The notes: a model not told the origin generated them from the sequence alone. DNA of 64,000 bases from Legionella donaldsonii (GCF_900452385.1 NZ_UGOA01000001.1:1249501-1313500); one strand, 5' to 3'. Positions 18,177 to 29,149 are shown, counted from the stretch's first letter. Program-made: numbers and translations.

Positions 18177-20318
18177 TTATGTCTTTTTATAATAAACAAC
18201 TTTATTTCTGCCTTGTTTTTTTGCCTGGTAGAGTGCGCGATCTGCGATTTCAATCAATGCGCTTTGAGTGTCGGCATGTTCGGGCATCATCGCAATGCCA
18301 AAAGAAGCAGTGATTCTTTCGAGTAATTTCCCCTGAAAAGAAATTTCTAATTTACCAATCTCCTGACGCAGCTGATCGATCCGTTCATAAACTTCTTCTG
18401 CACTATTAACCTCGACTAACAAAAGTAAGATTTCTTCGCCACCATAGCGGCAAACAATATCTGTTTCTCTAATATTGCGTGCTAATAAATTAGCGACCTC
18501 AATTAAGACGATATCGCCTGCTTCATGGCCATAAGTGTCATTGACCTTTTTAAAGTGATCAAGATCCATCATGACTATTGCCAAGTTATTATTTTGCCGT
18601 TTTGCACGTTGTAATTCTCTGGAAAAAAATTCTTCCAGGTAGGAGCGATTGTATAAATTGGTGAGTGGATCTCTAATGGAGCGCATTTTTATACTCACAT
18701 GCAATTTAATATTTGAGAGGGATAGTGCTATCGATTCGGCAATGCTAATAATTAATTGTTCATGGTTCTCCACGAGTTGCCGAAATTCCTTTTCATTCAG
18801 GTCTTGGCTATTTAGAAATTCCAGGTATAGCAGACCTATGTTTTCATTTTGTGCTTGAAGCGGTATACAGACATAACAGGGTATGGGTTTAACTGCTTTC
18901 ACATGCTGGCATGGAATACTTTGCCCAGAGTTATAATAATGATAAATTTGCCCACGTCTGATAGCCCAGCATTGTTCGGTACCGATTATTTTTTCTTCTA
19001 TAATAGGCTTGCCCCAACCTGTCATACAGTCCATATAATTTTTAGAAGGATGGGCTAAATATAAACTACCTGCAGTGGTGGGTAAGATCTTTTGCCCATA
19101 CATTGCAATAGGTTCTAAAGTTTCCTCAACATTTAAACACATTTGCAACGTACTGCTTAATTGATTGAGCAGATACACAGCATGATTCCTTTGCCTGGTT
19201 TCCTCTATGTTTTTTGTTAGTTGTGCGTTGGCTCTTTCCATCTCTTTTTCTATTTTTAAACGTTCCGTCACATTTCTTGCAATTTGTGAGGCGCCAATGA
19301 GTATATTGTCTGCATTATGAATGGGGCTATAAGTAATTTCATAACTGTTACGTGTCAGTTTTGAATCACCCAACTCTTCAATAATGGAAAATTTTTTATT
19401 GCTGAGTGCTTTTTTCCATAGAGTAATCAGGTTGGTTTGTTCAGCAGGAAGATGTTGTAAAAGATCGTTTAAATTGTCACCCAGGGAAATGGATTTACCA
19501 AAAAGTTGCAGAAAATCCTGGGCGTAGGAAGGATTAAAGGCGATCAAATTATAATTGTTGTCAATTGCTGCGATAGAATCATTTGTCCCGCTAATGATGC
19601 CTTTTAGTTGATCTTCTGCCTGTTTTCTTCTCTGAATAAGTTTAACGGTGCGCGAAAATTGTATATTGAATATTCCAAGGAACAAAAAAAACAGAACAAA
19701 CGTCAGGGTATTGGTCATTTTGATATAGCTAAGCGCTGTATCGCTGGTTTTTTGTAGCTCATCATCTCTTGCGTTTAGCAGGGATTTTTCTGTATTAATC
19801 ATAGTAAAGATGACTGTTTGAAGCTGGTGCAGTAAAGCGCCTCTTTGTTTGGTTAATAGGTCTTCAGCCGCTTCTTCCCCTTTTTTTTGATAAATCGCAA
19901 TAACGGAATTACTGAAATGAATGCGCTCTTTTAATAGAGTGCTTAAATGGTTCAAACGTTCAAGTTGTTTCGGATTGTCTTTAATGAGTCGTTTAAGATT
20001 TTGTACTTTTGTTGAAGCGGCAGCGCTGGCATTATTCAATGCTTGCACAGAGTTGGCATCACCTGTAATGACATAGCCTCTCGTATACACGCTAATTTCT
20101 AGAATATTACCCCATAAGTCATTAATCGCGCTAATTAGCTCTTGTGTATGTAATACCCATTGCTTGGCATTAAGCAGGTGCTGGATCTGTACATAAGACG
20201 AAACATTAACGCCTATTTGCAAGAAGAATAGAATTAATAAAAAAAGATTTAATAAAACCCTTTGATTAAAATTTTTCATGGCATTTAGGTTCAGGTTCTT
20301 ACTACAGTTTAGTCTCAT
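18177..20318 (-). CDS. Membrane diguanylate cyclase (CHASE3-like, PAS, GAF, GGDEF)
   Basis: A 713-residue sensor. Two membrane spans (residues ~20-42 and ~200-222) bracket a periplasmic helical domain of CHASE3 type (SVYTRGYVITGD). A PAS domain (~240-370), a GAF domain (~400-545, with CWAIRRG and a downstream CQHV) and a GGDEF domain follow. The active-site motif reads RYGGEEI, with Ile at the fifth position instead of the usual Phe, but the Glu residues are intact. It should make c-di-GMP in response to an envelope signal. Starts at 20318 and 20279 (MKNFNQ) are both possible. Confidence 0.88.
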   Translation of the reverse strand: MRLNCSKNLNLNAMKNFNQRVLLNLFLLILFFLQIGVNVSSYVQIQHLLNAKQWVLHTQELISAINDLWGNILEISVYTRGYVITGDANSVQALNNASAAASTKVQNLKRLIKDNPKQLERLNHLSTLLKERIHFSNSVIAIYQKKGEEAAEDLLTKQRGALLHQLQTVIFTMINTEKSLLNARDDELQKTSDTALSYIKMTNTLTFVLFFLFLGIFNIQFSRTVKLIQRRKQAEDQLKGIISGTNDSIAAIDNNYNLIAFNPSYAQDFLQLFGKSISLGDNLNDLLQHLPAEQTNLITLWKKALSNKKFSIIEELGDSKLTRNSYEITYSPIHNADNILIGASQIARNVTERLKIEKEMERANAQLTKNIEETRQRNHAVYLLNQLSSTLQMCLNVEETLEPIAMYGQKILPTTAGSLYLAHPSKNYMDCMTGWGKPIIEEKIIGTEQCWAIRRGQIYHYYNSGQSIPCQHVKAVKPIPCYVCIPLQAQNENIGLLYLEFLNSQDLNEKEFRQLVENHEQLIISIAESIALSLSNIKLHVSIKMRSIRDPLTNLYNRSYLEEFFSRELQRAKRQNNNLAIVMMDLDHFKKVNDTYGHEAGDIVLIEVANLLARNIRETDIVCRYGGEEILLLLVEVNSAEEVYERIDQLRQEIGKLEISFQGKLLERITASFGIAMMPEHADTQSALIEIADRALYQAKKQGRNKVVYYKKT

Positions 20319-20436
20319 TAGAAAGAAACCATCAATAGAAATTAAAAAAACGATGTATGCAGCGGAGCATATTTTCTATTGGTAGTAACCAAAAAGAGCC
20401 ATAAAGATTAAAAGGTCAGTGTGCGAAGATTGCGGT

Positions 20437-20859
20437 TTAAATTTTTTTAATCAGGTAGCAGCCTATGCAATTATTGGCATGCCCTGGACGTTCGTATTCA
20501 ACTGCAAAACCCAGTGTCTGATACCAGGCATAAGCTGGCCATTCCTTGAGGGTAAAAACAGTGACGGCTTTGCATCCTTTGCTTTTAGCCCATTCTTCTG
20601 CCTTGGTAACCAGGGCTTTCCCATAACCCTGATTGCGGAACCGCTCATCAACCCACAGCCCCCCAATTTCTGCCGGACCAAAATTGTCGAAGCCGGAAAT
20701 AGCAGCGATAATTTTGTTGACGTTATCGTAGGCTGCAAAAAAATACCCACCTGTACCGGCCATACCTTGTTGGGCCGCGTAATGGTTGATCCCATGATAA
20801 ATGGTGCCATGATCTTCTTCGCTGGGATTCTCAATAAATACGATCGATTCAATAGACAT
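20437..20859 (-). CDS. GNAT-family N-acetyltransferase
   Basis: A 140-residue acetyltransferase with the acetyl-CoA loop RNQGYGKALV, the preceding beta strand IGGLWVDERF, and the C-terminal AYAWYQTLGFAVEYERPG. Substrate unknown. Long frames on both strands overlap it and lack such motifs. It is divergent from ndh. Confidence 0.85.
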   Translation of the reverse strand: MSIESIVFIENPSEEDHGTIYHGINHYAAQQGMAGTGGYFFAAYDNVNKIIAAISGFDNFGPAEIGGLWVDERFRNQGYGKALVTKAEEWAKSKGCKAVTVFTLKEWPAYAWYQTLGFAVEYERPGHANNCIGCYLIKKI

Positions 20860-20970
20860 TTTATGCTCTTAAAATTCCAAGGCTATTTTCATTTCGCTTT
20901 TAGCTTCTTGAAAAAGCCGGGATAAACTAAACTAAGATAATATCTTTATAGCGAATAAAAGCGAAGGTAG

Positions 20971-22302
20971 ATGATGCCTCAGGAACCGATCAAACACAAA
21001 ATTGTTATTGTAGGTGGTGGTGCAGGAGGACTGGAGTTAGCAACTCGGCTTGGTAAAAAACTGGGTAAAAAGCATAAAGCGGATATTACGCTTGTTGATG
21101 AAACATCCACTCACGTATGGAAACCTTTATTACACGAAGTGGCTGCAGGTTCTCTCGATTCTAATATTGATCAAATTAATTACTATGCCCATGCCTCTAA
21201 CCATTATTATCATTTCCAGCCAGGAAAAATGATAGATTTGGATCGAGAAAGTAAAGTGATCATGATTGCCCCCTTACTCGATGAGCAGGGTAAAGCGATT
21301 ATTCCATCAAGGACACTGCATTATGATTCGCTGATTTTTGCTGTAGGCAGCCGCTCTAATAGTTTTGGTGTACCTGGAGTGGGTGAGTTTTGCTTAACGA
21401 TCGATGATCTCGAGCAGGCAAATGTGTTTCAAAAAAAATATCTCAATAAAATTTTATCGATTAATTATTTTCCCAACTCCCCACCAAAACCCCTTAATAT
21501 TGTCATTGTAGGAGCGGGTGCTACAGGGGTGGAGCTTGCAGCAGAATTACATCACTCACTCACACAAGTTCAAGCGTATGAACTCGATAACTCAGCAATA
21601 AAATTAGCTCAAATTACACTGATTGAATCCTCCAATCGTATCCTGTCAGGACTGCCAGAAGGAGTCACTGACTCGGTCTGTAAGAAGATGGAGTCGCTCA
21701 GGATGAATGTTTACACCAACACGAAAGTGATTCAAGTGCAGGCAAATGGACTTCACACCGAAAAAGGCGAATTTATCCCGGCTGATCTCTGTGTCTGGGC
21801 AGCTGGTATAAAAGCACCCGATTTTTTAAGTAAAATAGCAGGTCTGGAAACGGATCCTATTAATCGCCTCATGATTAAACCAACACTGCAAACGACGCGG
21901 GATGACAGTATTTTTGCTATCGGTGATTGTGCGCATTTAATGGATCCCAATACTGGTTTTCCGATGCCTGCGAGAGCGCAAACAGCGCATCAGCAAGCCA
22001 GTTTTTTAGCTGATAGATTCAACGCTGAATTTTCCGGCCATAAACCAAAGAACGTGTTTAAGTATCGCGATCGAGGTTCTATTGTTGCCCTGGCCTGTTA
22101 TGGCGCTTATGGCCATTTGACCAGTTTTGCCAAAATCCAGCATTTTATCAGTGGTAAGGTTGCACTTTACACTTATCGGAGTTTGTATTTTTATCATTTG
22201 GCAACTTTATATGGTTTTTGGCCTGCCTTATGGCTGAAACGTGCCCGTAAGCAATTATTAAAAGTAAGGCCCCGGTTAAAGTTACACTTTAGTAAATATT
22301 AA
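20971..22302 (+). CDS. ndh: Type II NADH dehydrogenase (NDH-2)
   Basis: A 443-residue flavoprotein. The FAD-binding motif is IVIVGGGAGGLELAT, the NADH-binding Rossmann motif IVIVGAGATGVELAAEL, and the second FAD segment IFAIGDCAHL. A C-terminal amphipathic region (KARKQLL...RLKLHF) fits membrane association. It feeds electrons from NADH to quinone without pumping protons. Confidence 0.93.
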   Translation: MMPQEPIKHKIVIVGGGAGGLELATRLGKKLGKKHKADITLVDETSTHVWKPLLHEVAAGSLDSNIDQINYYAHASNHYYHFQPGKMIDLDRESKVIMIAPLLDEQGKAIIPSRTLHYDSLIFAVGSRSNSFGVPGVGEFCLTIDDLEQANVFQKKYLNKILSINYFPNSPPKPLNIVIVGAGATGVELAAELHHSLTQVQAYELDNSAIKLAQITLIESSNRILSGLPEGVTDSVCKKMESLRMNVYTNTKVIQVQANGLHTEKGEFIPADLCVWAAGIKAPDFLSKIAGLETDPINRLMIKPTLQTTRDDSIFAIGDCAHLMDPNTGFPMPARAQTAHQQASFLADRFNAEFSGHKPKNVFKYRDRGSIVALACYGAYGHLTSFAKIQHFISGKVALYTYRSLYFYHLATLYGFWPALWLKRARKQLLKVRPRLKLHFSKY

Positions 22303-22409
22303 TTTGCAAATAAATAGCAGCCAATATTCCGTAATTGAATGTGGTAAAATTGTCTGTTTTTGTTATTTCACTTAGAATGCGCATATCGAATGCGCAGCAG
22401 GTTTTCTTT

Positions 22410-23990
22410 ATGTCTGATTTTTACCAGGATTTTACCAAAAGGCGGACTTTCGCCATTATTTCTCACCCGGATGCCGGTAAAACAACCGTTACCGAAAAAC
22501 TGTTGTTATTCGGAGGTGCAATTCAGCTGGCCGGAACCGTAAAAGGGCGCAAAGCAGATAGGCATGCGACTTCTGATTGGATGGAGATGGAAAAAGAAAG
22601 GGGTATTTCCATTACCACGTCAGTGATGCAATTTGTCCACAACCACCATGTGATGAATTTGCTGGACACACCAGGCCACGAAGATTTTTCCGAAGATACC
22701 TACCGTACACTGACTGCCGTTGATTCCGCACTAATGATTATCGATGTGGCAAAAGGGGTAGAAGACAGAACCGTTAAATTAATGGAAGTTTGTCGTTTGC
22801 GTGATACCCCTATTATGACCTTTATCAATAAATTGGACCGTGAAGGGCGAGAGCCGATCAGTTTGCTTGATGAAGTAGAAACTGTTTTGGGCATTCAATG
22901 TGCTCCAGTAACCTGGCCGGTGGGAATGGGTAAACGCTTTAAAGGGATCTACCATCTTTATCAGGATACAGTTTATCTCTATGAGCCCGGTAAAAATACA
23001 CAAAAGCAAGAGGCGATGCAGATTAAAGGGTTAGATAACCCGCAGCTGGATCAACTCCTGGGTCAAACGGCACAAGAGTTACGTGATGAAATTGAATTGG
23101 TCAAAGGGGCTTCTCACGAATTTAATCTGGCTGATTATTTGGCTGGAAAAATGACGCCGGTCTATTTTGGTTCAGCGATTAATAATTTTGGTATTAAAGA
23201 ACTATTGGATGATTTTGCCAAATATGCCCCAGGCCCGATGCCACGTGAGACCGTTGAGCGGATAGTAGAGCCGCAAGAAGACGCTTTCACAGGCTTTGTA
23301 TTTAAAATTCAGGCCAATATGGATCCTAAACACCGCGACCGCATTGCCTTCTTACGTATTTGCTCTGGAACCTTTAAAAAGGGAATGAAGTTAAGCCATT
23401 TACGCCTAGGTAAAGAAGTGCAAATTGCCAATGCGTTGACCTTTATGGCTGGTGACCGCAGCCATGCGGAATTGGCGATGGCAGGTGACATTATTGGTTT
23501 GCATAATCATGGCACAATTCGTATTGGCGATACGTTTAGTCAAGGCGAACTGTTGAAATTCACAGGTATCCCTAATTTTGCCCCTGAACTGTTTCGCTTG
23601 GTACGTCTGAAAGATCCTTTAAAAAGTAAAGCGTTGCTCAAGGGGTTGATTGAATTGTCTGAAGAGGGGGCGACCCAGATATTTCGACCACTCAACTCTA
23701 ACCAATTAATTCTGGGTGCTGTTGGCGTTCTTCAATTTGATGTGGTGGCGCATCGTTTAAAGCACGAATACAAAGTAGATTGCGTCTATGAGGCAGTGAA
23801 TGTAAGTTGTGCTCGTTGGGTTTACAGCGAGGATGACAAGGCAATGACTGAATTTCGTACCAAGGCTCACGACTATCTGGCGCTGGATGGCAGTGATTCT
23901 CTCATGTATCTGGCCCCTACCAAAGTGAATCTGACCATGGCACAGGAGCGTTATCCGAAAATTCATTTTTCGGCAACGCGTGAACATTAA
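22410..23990 (+). CDS. prfC: Peptide chain release factor 3
   Basis: A 526-residue translational GTPase with G1 [11 protein letters not shown]3 DTPGHEDF, G4 NKLD, and RF3-specific downstream domains. It recycles RF1/RF2 after termination. The frame is open from 22335, but the ATG at 22410 gives [20 protein letters not shown], the normal RF3 beginning and length, with AGG 8 bp upstream. Confidence 0.96.
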   Translation: MSDFYQDFTKRRTFAIISHPDAGKTTVTEKLLLFGGAIQLAGTVKGRKADRHATSDWMEMEKERGISITTSVMQFVHNHHVMNLLDTPGHEDFSEDTYRTLTAVDSALMIIDVAKGVEDRTVKLMEVCRLRDTPIMTFINKLDREGREPISLLDEVETVLGIQCAPVTWPVGMGKRFKGIYHLYQDTVYLYEPGKNTQKQEAMQIKGLDNPQLDQLLGQTAQELRDEIELVKGASHEFNLADYLAGKMTPVYFGSAINNFGIKELLDDFAKYAPGPMPRETVERIVEPQEDAFTGFVFKIQANMDPKHRDRIAFLRICSGTFKKGMKLSHLRLGKEVQIANALTFMAGDRSHAELAMAGDIIGLHNHGTIRIGDTFSQGELLKFTGIPNFAPELFRLVRLKDPLKSKALLKGLIELSEEGATQIFRPLNSNQLILGAVGVLQFDVVAHRLKHEYKVDCVYEAVNVSCARWVYSEDDKAMTEFRTKAHDYLALDGSDSLMYLAPTKVNLTMAQERYPKIHFSATREH

Positions 23991-24129
23991 TTGATCATGT
24001 GCTAATCTAGCGCGGCTAATTTGGACTTTTATTAACGGAATATGAATTTTACGGGTTTGCCTTAATAATCCCTTAAGGTTTCCTAACTAGTATTAACAGC
24101 ATTGCTTTAGACGTTTTCAGGTGTAAAAC

Positions 24130-26733
24130 ATGGCCAAGATTAAATTTAGAGAAACTCCCTTTATCAGAAACATCTTAGGTATTTATGATCATGAGCGTGC
24201 TATGGCTAGCATGAGCTCAAGCATTGTAATTAATGATGCTCCCCAAGGATGGCTGTACACCTTTGGAATAACGAATAAAGAGTGTTTTATTGATGGATTG
24301 GAACAGCCTAAAGCCGGTGGCCTTTCTGATGTTTATCGACGTATTTCAGAGAGTAATCCTGAAAAGGGAGTAAAAAGAAACTGCGAATTTTTTAATTTTG
24401 TTTACAATACTTGCTACCAATACATCACGGATAACCAAACACGTTATTTCGGCCGTGCTGATTTGACCGATATTTCCCATGGCAAAGTGTTTGCCATGAT
24501 CTTGATTGCCCATCTTTGTCAAAAAGCAATGAACCTTCCTGAGGAAGAACAGGATAAATACCGTTCAAGAATTTATAAGTTCACCGTTGAGCTAATGAAC
24601 AATGACGATATCCGCAGATCCTCCAGTGTAGATGGTGAGATGCTTAGTTGTATTACTGCGCTTGATAACATTTGTATCGCTCATCAGAAACAGCCGGCAC
24701 AAGAAGAAGATGCCATTGAAAAGCTGTTTTTAGAGGTTGGAAAGACGATTGGCACTATGGAGGAGATACTTCTTCGGGTTGATCAATATACATTGCCTTT
24801 AATTACTGGCCAGGAAGGAATCAGTGGGGATCAACTACGCAGTTATTATACCAGAGCAGAAGATATTACTCTTACTCTTAAGCAACAAGGGCTTTTAAAT
24901 AATCCTTTGGTTGTTGAGTTGTACCGCAAGCCACATGATAAATATACGGAAGAAGGCGGTTATAAAGACCTCTATGCTGGATTGGCTTATGATTTAAGTG
25001 CAGCGGAGGATAATTCCTTTTTGTTAAAGCACTTTGATCAAGGTCAGAAGGAAAATTTTATTCGCCTGTTGCAACTACGTGATCGATTGCAGGTTTTAAA
25101 GTCCGAGCTCGACAGGCTTTACAAATTTACGAAGACCAATCAAATCACTTATTTAAATGATTTTCTTTACCTTGTTGATCCTTATCTGAAAGAAATGCAC
25201 CGCGTTAGAGGGGAGTTGCAAGCTTGTGCAGAAAGGTTTGATGCCGATTGCAGCAGGGTTTATCGTGCTCGCCAGGAAGACAAAAGTTGGTTTCAAGAGG
25301 CTAGAAGACAATGGGAAAAAATCTATTATAACAAAGATTTTCTTGATGGCTTAAGAAGTGGTATTGTCGCATTAGCGCATAATATTGCCTCTACCTTCGC
25401 AAGGATTCCTTTCGATCGTTTTAATGCTTTGGAGGAACGAAGTGTTGAAGCGGGAGAAGTTGTTGCGCGCGGTGAAGTTCTATTTGGTGCTGATTTTAGT
25501 AAAGCAAAAAGTAATTTTCAGGAAGCAATAGCGACAGCACAACAATCTGAATTGAATAGACAGGCTGAATTAATTTTAATTAAGCAGCAGGATATTTCTG
25601 AAGAATATGAACATCTGATAAAAAAGGCTGAAGCCTCTTCTGATCCGCATAGAGACAGATTAATTGAATTACTGAAACACCGTAAAAAAATCATCGACGA
25701 CATGATCAAGGCAATGATGCAACAGGCCCGCGATGTTGAAGTAAGCGGGATTGTTGACGAAGATGATTTTGTGGTCATTGAGCACAGTGGCGTTACGCTT
25801 GGTATGATGGAAATCGAGCATCAGTCGGGGAGTTTTTTCCAACTCATTCGTAACTATTTAGCCTCTCCCTCTACCGCTGCTTTTGAAAAATTAAAACTGG
25901 AGCTTGAGGAAAGCAAAGCCCGATTGGCAGAAGTAGAAGAAACCGTTAAGGCAAAAGACGAGCTTATTAGTGCCAAAGATAGAGAAATTGTAGTCTTGAG
26001 AAGTGATGTAGAAGCGCGTGATAGAAAAGTTTCTGCGTTTCAAGAGCGTTTTCAAGTTGTGAACGGAGTTACGGCTACCTTGTTGGGTTTAAAAAGCCCC
26101 GAGTTAGTAGAGAAATTATTAACCGATGATGTAATAAACGTAGATGGCCTTGCTCTTCCTGAGGCTAAAAAACTGCAAAACGTATTGGTTAATTATTCGA
26201 ACATTATTAAGCAAGGATTCAATTATGAAAAAGCCTATGCTGATAATGCGAGTCGATACGAAATTACCCGGTTTTTCTCTCACAATGAGAACGGTAAAAA
26301 ACATGCGAAGTTGGTCATGGCAGATTGGCAGGCTCATTTAATAGCTCTTTTAAAGCACCATGTAGAGCAGGCTCTCATAAAAAATGACAATAAAGTGGAT
26401 GAAGCGTTTATTACAGAGTTATCTGCCAGGCTTTCGGAAGTCATCGGAGCCTCAATTGATCACTTGGTGATTGACGACAAGTACAGCAGTTATAAACAAC
26501 ACTCTTACCGTAATTATTTATATCATTTCCATCAGCAAATAGTTGACTCACACCATACAAAGATCGACTTGGTTGAGGAGCCTGCAGCGATTTTAAGTGT
26601 GGATGAGGTGGAAGAGGTTGTTGATGCAGGTTTTGATGAAAAAACTTTGCGTGACTTTAGTAAGAGTCTTTATCCTCAACAAAAAGTTGAAGACCAGCAA
26701 CCAACAAGCTCCTGGCTCCCCAGGATATTCTAA
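24130..26733 (+). CDS. Large coiled-coil protein, possible effector
   Basis: An 867-residue soluble protein without signal peptide or membrane span. The middle has long helical regions, and residues ~600-665 form a strong coiled coil (ELEESKARLAEVEETVKAKD). The C-terminus ends in a short polar and hydrophobic tail (QQPTSSWLPRIF). I recognise no enzymatic motif. It is monocistronic and followed by a strong terminator. In Legionella such proteins are often Dot/Icm substrates, but nothing here proves secretion. Confidence 0.8.
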   Translation: MAKIKFRETPFIRNILGIYDHERAMASMSSSIVINDAPQGWLYTFGITNKECFIDGLEQPKAGGLSDVYRRISESNPEKGVKRNCEFFNFVYNTCYQYITDNQTRYFGRADLTDISHGKVFAMILIAHLCQKAMNLPEEEQDKYRSRIYKFTVELMNNDDIRRSSSVDGEMLSCITALDNICIAHQKQPAQEEDAIEKLFLEVGKTIGTMEEILLRVDQYTLPLITGQEGISGDQLRSYYTRAEDITLTLKQQGLLNNPLVVELYRKPHDKYTEEGGYKDLYAGLAYDLSAAEDNSFLLKHFDQGQKENFIRLLQLRDRLQVLKSELDRLYKFTKTNQITYLNDFLYLVDPYLKEMHRVRGELQACAERFDADCSRVYRARQEDKSWFQEARRQWEKIYYNKDFLDGLRSGIVALAHNIASTFARIPFDRFNALEERSVEAGEVVARGEVLFGADFSKAKSNFQEAIATAQQSELNRQAELILIKQQDISEEYEHLIKKAEASSDPHRDRLIELLKHRKKIIDDMIKAMMQQARDVEVSGIVDEDDFVVIEHSGVTLGMMEIEHQSGSFFQLIRNYLASPSTAAFEKLKLELEESKARLAEVEETVKAKDELISAKDREIVVLRSDVEARDRKVSAFQERFQVVNGVTATLLGLKSPELVEKLLTDDVINVDGLALPEAKKLQNVLVNYSNIIKQGFNYEKAYADNASRYEITRFFSHNENGKKHAKLVMADWQAHLIALLKHHVEQALIKNDNKVDEAFITELSARLSEVIGASIDHLVIDDKYSSYKQHSYRNYLYHFHQQIVDSHHTKIDLVEEPAAILSVDEVEEVVDAGFDEKTLRDFSKSLYPQQKVEDQQPTSSWLPRIF

Positions 26734-26750
26734 AATATCGTAAATAAATA

Positions 26751-26779
26751 AAAGGGGAGTTTGATACTCCCCTTTTTTT
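26751..26779 (+). terminator. Rho-independent terminator
   Basis: AAAGGGGAG pairs with CTCCCCTTT around a 7-nt loop and is followed by a T-run. It ends the 867-residue gene 18 bp after its stop. Confidence 0.9.
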
Positions 26780-26843
26780 ATGTTTACTTAGTTTGACCGG
26801 ATCTCCACAAAATGTCGCTTTTTGTGGAATAACTTACATTCTT

Positions 26844-27230
26844 TTAAGTAGAGCAATGGGCTTTGACCAGATACGAACCCTGGTTAATTAGTTTTACTTT
26901 CGCGCCAGAGTCGGCACTAATCGTTATTTTTTCCCCATGATGAATAACCATGGACTCTCTAGCTCCTTTTTCAAAAAGTTTGCCATTAATTTTTGCTTTT
27001 TTATTAATCATTTCTGCATACAGTTCAGTATGAGAGCCTTCAATGTGGGTCGTGCAAATAGCTGTAATTGTCCAAAACCAAGAGTTTGCGAAGACTACGG
27101 GTTCATTGGGAGCTAGTCGATATTCAATACTGACACCTGGTGAAGTAGCATACATATAATTCATTGCTAGGGTTTTTGCGCTAAATAGTGCACCGGCACA
27201 TAGTAAACTACAACCGATTTTTCGCAGCAT
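26844..27230 (-). CDS. Small secreted hypothetical protein
   Basis: A 128-residue protein with a signal peptide (GCSLLCAGALFSAKTLA). The mature ~105 residues are rich in beta-prone segments, with two or three cysteines (AICTTHIEG, KAHCST) that could form a disulfide. Family not recognised. Convergent with the coiled-coil gene; the shared gap holds the terminator. Confidence 0.75.
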   Translation of the reverse strand: MLRKIGCSLLCAGALFSAKTLAMNYMYATSPGVSIEYRLAPNEPVVFANSWFWTITAICTTHIEGSHTELYAEMINKKAKINGKLFEKGARESMVIHHGEKITISADSGAKVKLINQGSYLVKAHCST

Positions 27231-27388
27231 AAAAATTGTCTCCTAAATGACACACAAAAATACCATAACGTGATTTTCCCAGCATGGCAATTTAAGCCAT
27301 GCCCCTATAAAGGCTTATATCAAGAGTCGCAGAGGTATACAACTATTGAAATAAGTGATCGAATAAAAGTTTTACAGGATTGATAATT

Positions 27389-27416
27389 GGCAGTCTGTTT
27401 AATGCTTAAGACTGCC
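27389..27416 (-). terminator. Hairpin downstream of pntB
   Basis: A perfect 8-bp stem, GGCAGTCT / AGACTGCC, begins 7 bp beyond the pntB stop on its coding strand. There is no clear T-run, so its terminating strength is unsure. Confidence 0.5.
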
Positions 27417-27423
27417 TCTCCGG

Positions 27424-28821
27424 TTAAATTTCAGCCAAGGCTTTGGCAATTGACTCCGTCATGGTCTTTGCATCTCCAAAGAGCATGTAGGTGTTGTCGC
27501 GGAAAAATAAATCATTTTCCACACCGGCGTAGCCGGGTGAAAGACTGCGTTTTACAAATAAAACAGTTTTAGCCTTTTCAACTTCCAAAACAGGCATGCC
27601 ATAAATAGGTGAGTTGGGATCGGTTTTGGCAGCAGGGTTGGTGATGTCATTAGCACCGATAACAAAGGCAACATCACAGGTAGCGAAGTCACGATTAATC
27701 TCACTTTGCTCAAAGACTCTATCGTAAGGGATATTCGCTTCTGCCAGGAGCACATTCATATGCCCAGGCATACGACCAGCGACTGGATGAATGGCAAAGC
27801 GAACTCGAATTGAATGTGCCTCCAGTGCGCTGACCAGCTCTTTAACGGCATGCTGAGCATGGGCAACCGCCATACCATAGCCGGGAACAATAATGACATC
27901 CCTAGCATTGCTTAACAAGAACGCTGCATCTTCGCCATTGGCTTGTCTAACTTGCTGTGATTCATGATGGGCTGAGCCACTGCTGACAGTGCCCGCATTT
28001 TTTAAACCACCAAAAATGACGTTAATAATGGAGCGGTTCATACCGACACACATGATATAACTCAAAATGGCCCCGCTCGCACCTACTAAAGCACCCGTGA
28101 TGACCAACAGATGGTTACTCAGCGTAAAACCGATACCGGCTGCTGCCCATCCAGAATAGGAGTTCAGCATGGAAATAACTACCGGCATATCAGCACCGCC
28201 GATAGGGATGATTAACAAAAAGCCAATCAAGAAAGACAAGAGTGCAAGTAAGCAAAATGTATGGAAGGGTTGCGCGACAATAAAAAAGATAAACAAGCCA
28301 AGAATGGCCAAACCAATGAGGATGTTAAGCGCTTTTTGTCCTGGAAAACGAACGGGTTGCCCTGACATCCAGCCTTGTAGTTTCAAAAATGCGATAATCG
28401 AGCCAGAAAAGGTGATGGCACCGATAATTAAACCCAGGCTCATTTCTACCAGACTTGCTTTTTCAATGTTTCCCGGGGTACCGATATTAAAGGAGTTAGG
28501 GGATAGAAAGGCACAGAATGCTACAAGGACAGCAGCCAAACCCACTAAGGAGTGAAAACCAGCCACCAATTGGGGGATAGCGGTCATATTGATTTTTAGG
28601 GCGATAAAAGTACCGACAACACCGCCAGCCAGGATTAATGCAATAAGCAGCCAATGATGATTCATGGAAGGCATCATCAGGGTAGCAATAATGGCGAGAG
28701 CCATCCCAAAAATTCCCAGCAGGTTACCTCGCCTTGCAGAAGACGGGCTTGCCAAACCTTTAAGAGCCAAAATAAAGCATACTGCTGCAATCAGATAAAA
28801 AAAAGGAAACAATGAAGTCAT
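27424..28821 (-). CDS. pntB: NAD(P) transhydrogenase beta subunit
   Basis: A 465-residue protein. The N-terminal ~260 residues hold about nine membrane spans of the proton channel; the C-terminal domain III binds NADP(H), with VPGYGMAVAHAQH, HPVAGRMPGHMNVLLAEA and FVIGANDITNPAAK. It couples proton flow to hydride transfer between NADH and NADP+. Last gene of pntAA-pntAB-pntB. Confidence 0.96.
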   Translation of the reverse strand: MTSLFPFFYLIAAVCFILALKGLASPSSARRGNLLGIFGMALAIIATLMMPSMNHHWLLIALILAGGVVGTFIALKINMTAIPQLVAGFHSLVGLAAVLVAFCAFLSPNSFNIGTPGNIEKASLVEMSLGLIIGAITFSGSIIAFLKLQGWMSGQPVRFPGQKALNILIGLAILGLFIFFIVAQPFHTFCLLALLSFLIGFLLIIPIGGADMPVVISMLNSYSGWAAAGIGFTLSNHLLVITGALVGASGAILSYIMCVGMNRSIINVIFGGLKNAGTVSSGSAHHESQQVRQANGEDAAFLLSNARDVIIVPGYGMAVAHAQHAVKELVSALEAHSIRVRFAIHPVAGRMPGHMNVLLAEANIPYDRVFEQSEINRDFATCDVAFVIGANDITNPAAKTDPNSPIYGMPVLEVEKAKTVLFVKRSLSPGYAGVENDLFFRDNTYMLFGDAKTMTESIAKALAEI

Positions 28822-28842
28822 ATTATCATCCTTAATAAGGCA

Positions 28843-29148
28843 TTATTTTTTTGAGCTTTTATACATCAGCAACATGCGTTGAGTAACCACAAAACCACCA
28901 AAAATATTAATGGCAGTGATAAAAATCCCAATACCGCCAAGCCAGGTAATCGTACCTGTTAATTGGCTGCCCGCAGCAATCAAAGCGCCAAGAATAATGA
29001 TACTGGAGATCGCGTTGGTCACAGACATCAACGGTGTATGCAGGGCAGGGGTTACCTTCCAAACCACGTAGTAGCCGACAAAACAGGCCAGGATAAAAAT
29101 AGTCAGAATAGCGATATAGGGATTACTGAGCGTATTAATACCAGTCAT
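28843..29148 (-). CDS. pntAB: NAD(P) transhydrogenase alpha-2 (membrane) subunit
   Basis: A 101-residue protein with three or four membrane spans ([19 protein letters not shown] is the conserved region). The ATG at 29148 follows AAGGAG at the end of pntAA and gives [15 protein letters not shown]. The frame extends 75 bp further upstream into pntAA, but that N-terminus looks non-native. The split alpha subunit is the three-gene type, unlike E. coli. Confidence 0.93.
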   Translation of the reverse strand: MTGINTLSNPYIAILTIFILACFVGYYVVWKVTPALHTPLMSVTNAISSIIILGALIAAGSQLTGTITWLGGIGIFITAINIFGGFVVTQRMLLMYKSSKK

Positions 29149-29149
29149 A

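Noticed and set aside
20419-20925. 168-codon forward frame over the GNAT gene
   Set aside because: The reverse frame has clear GNAT motifs; the forward frame has none.
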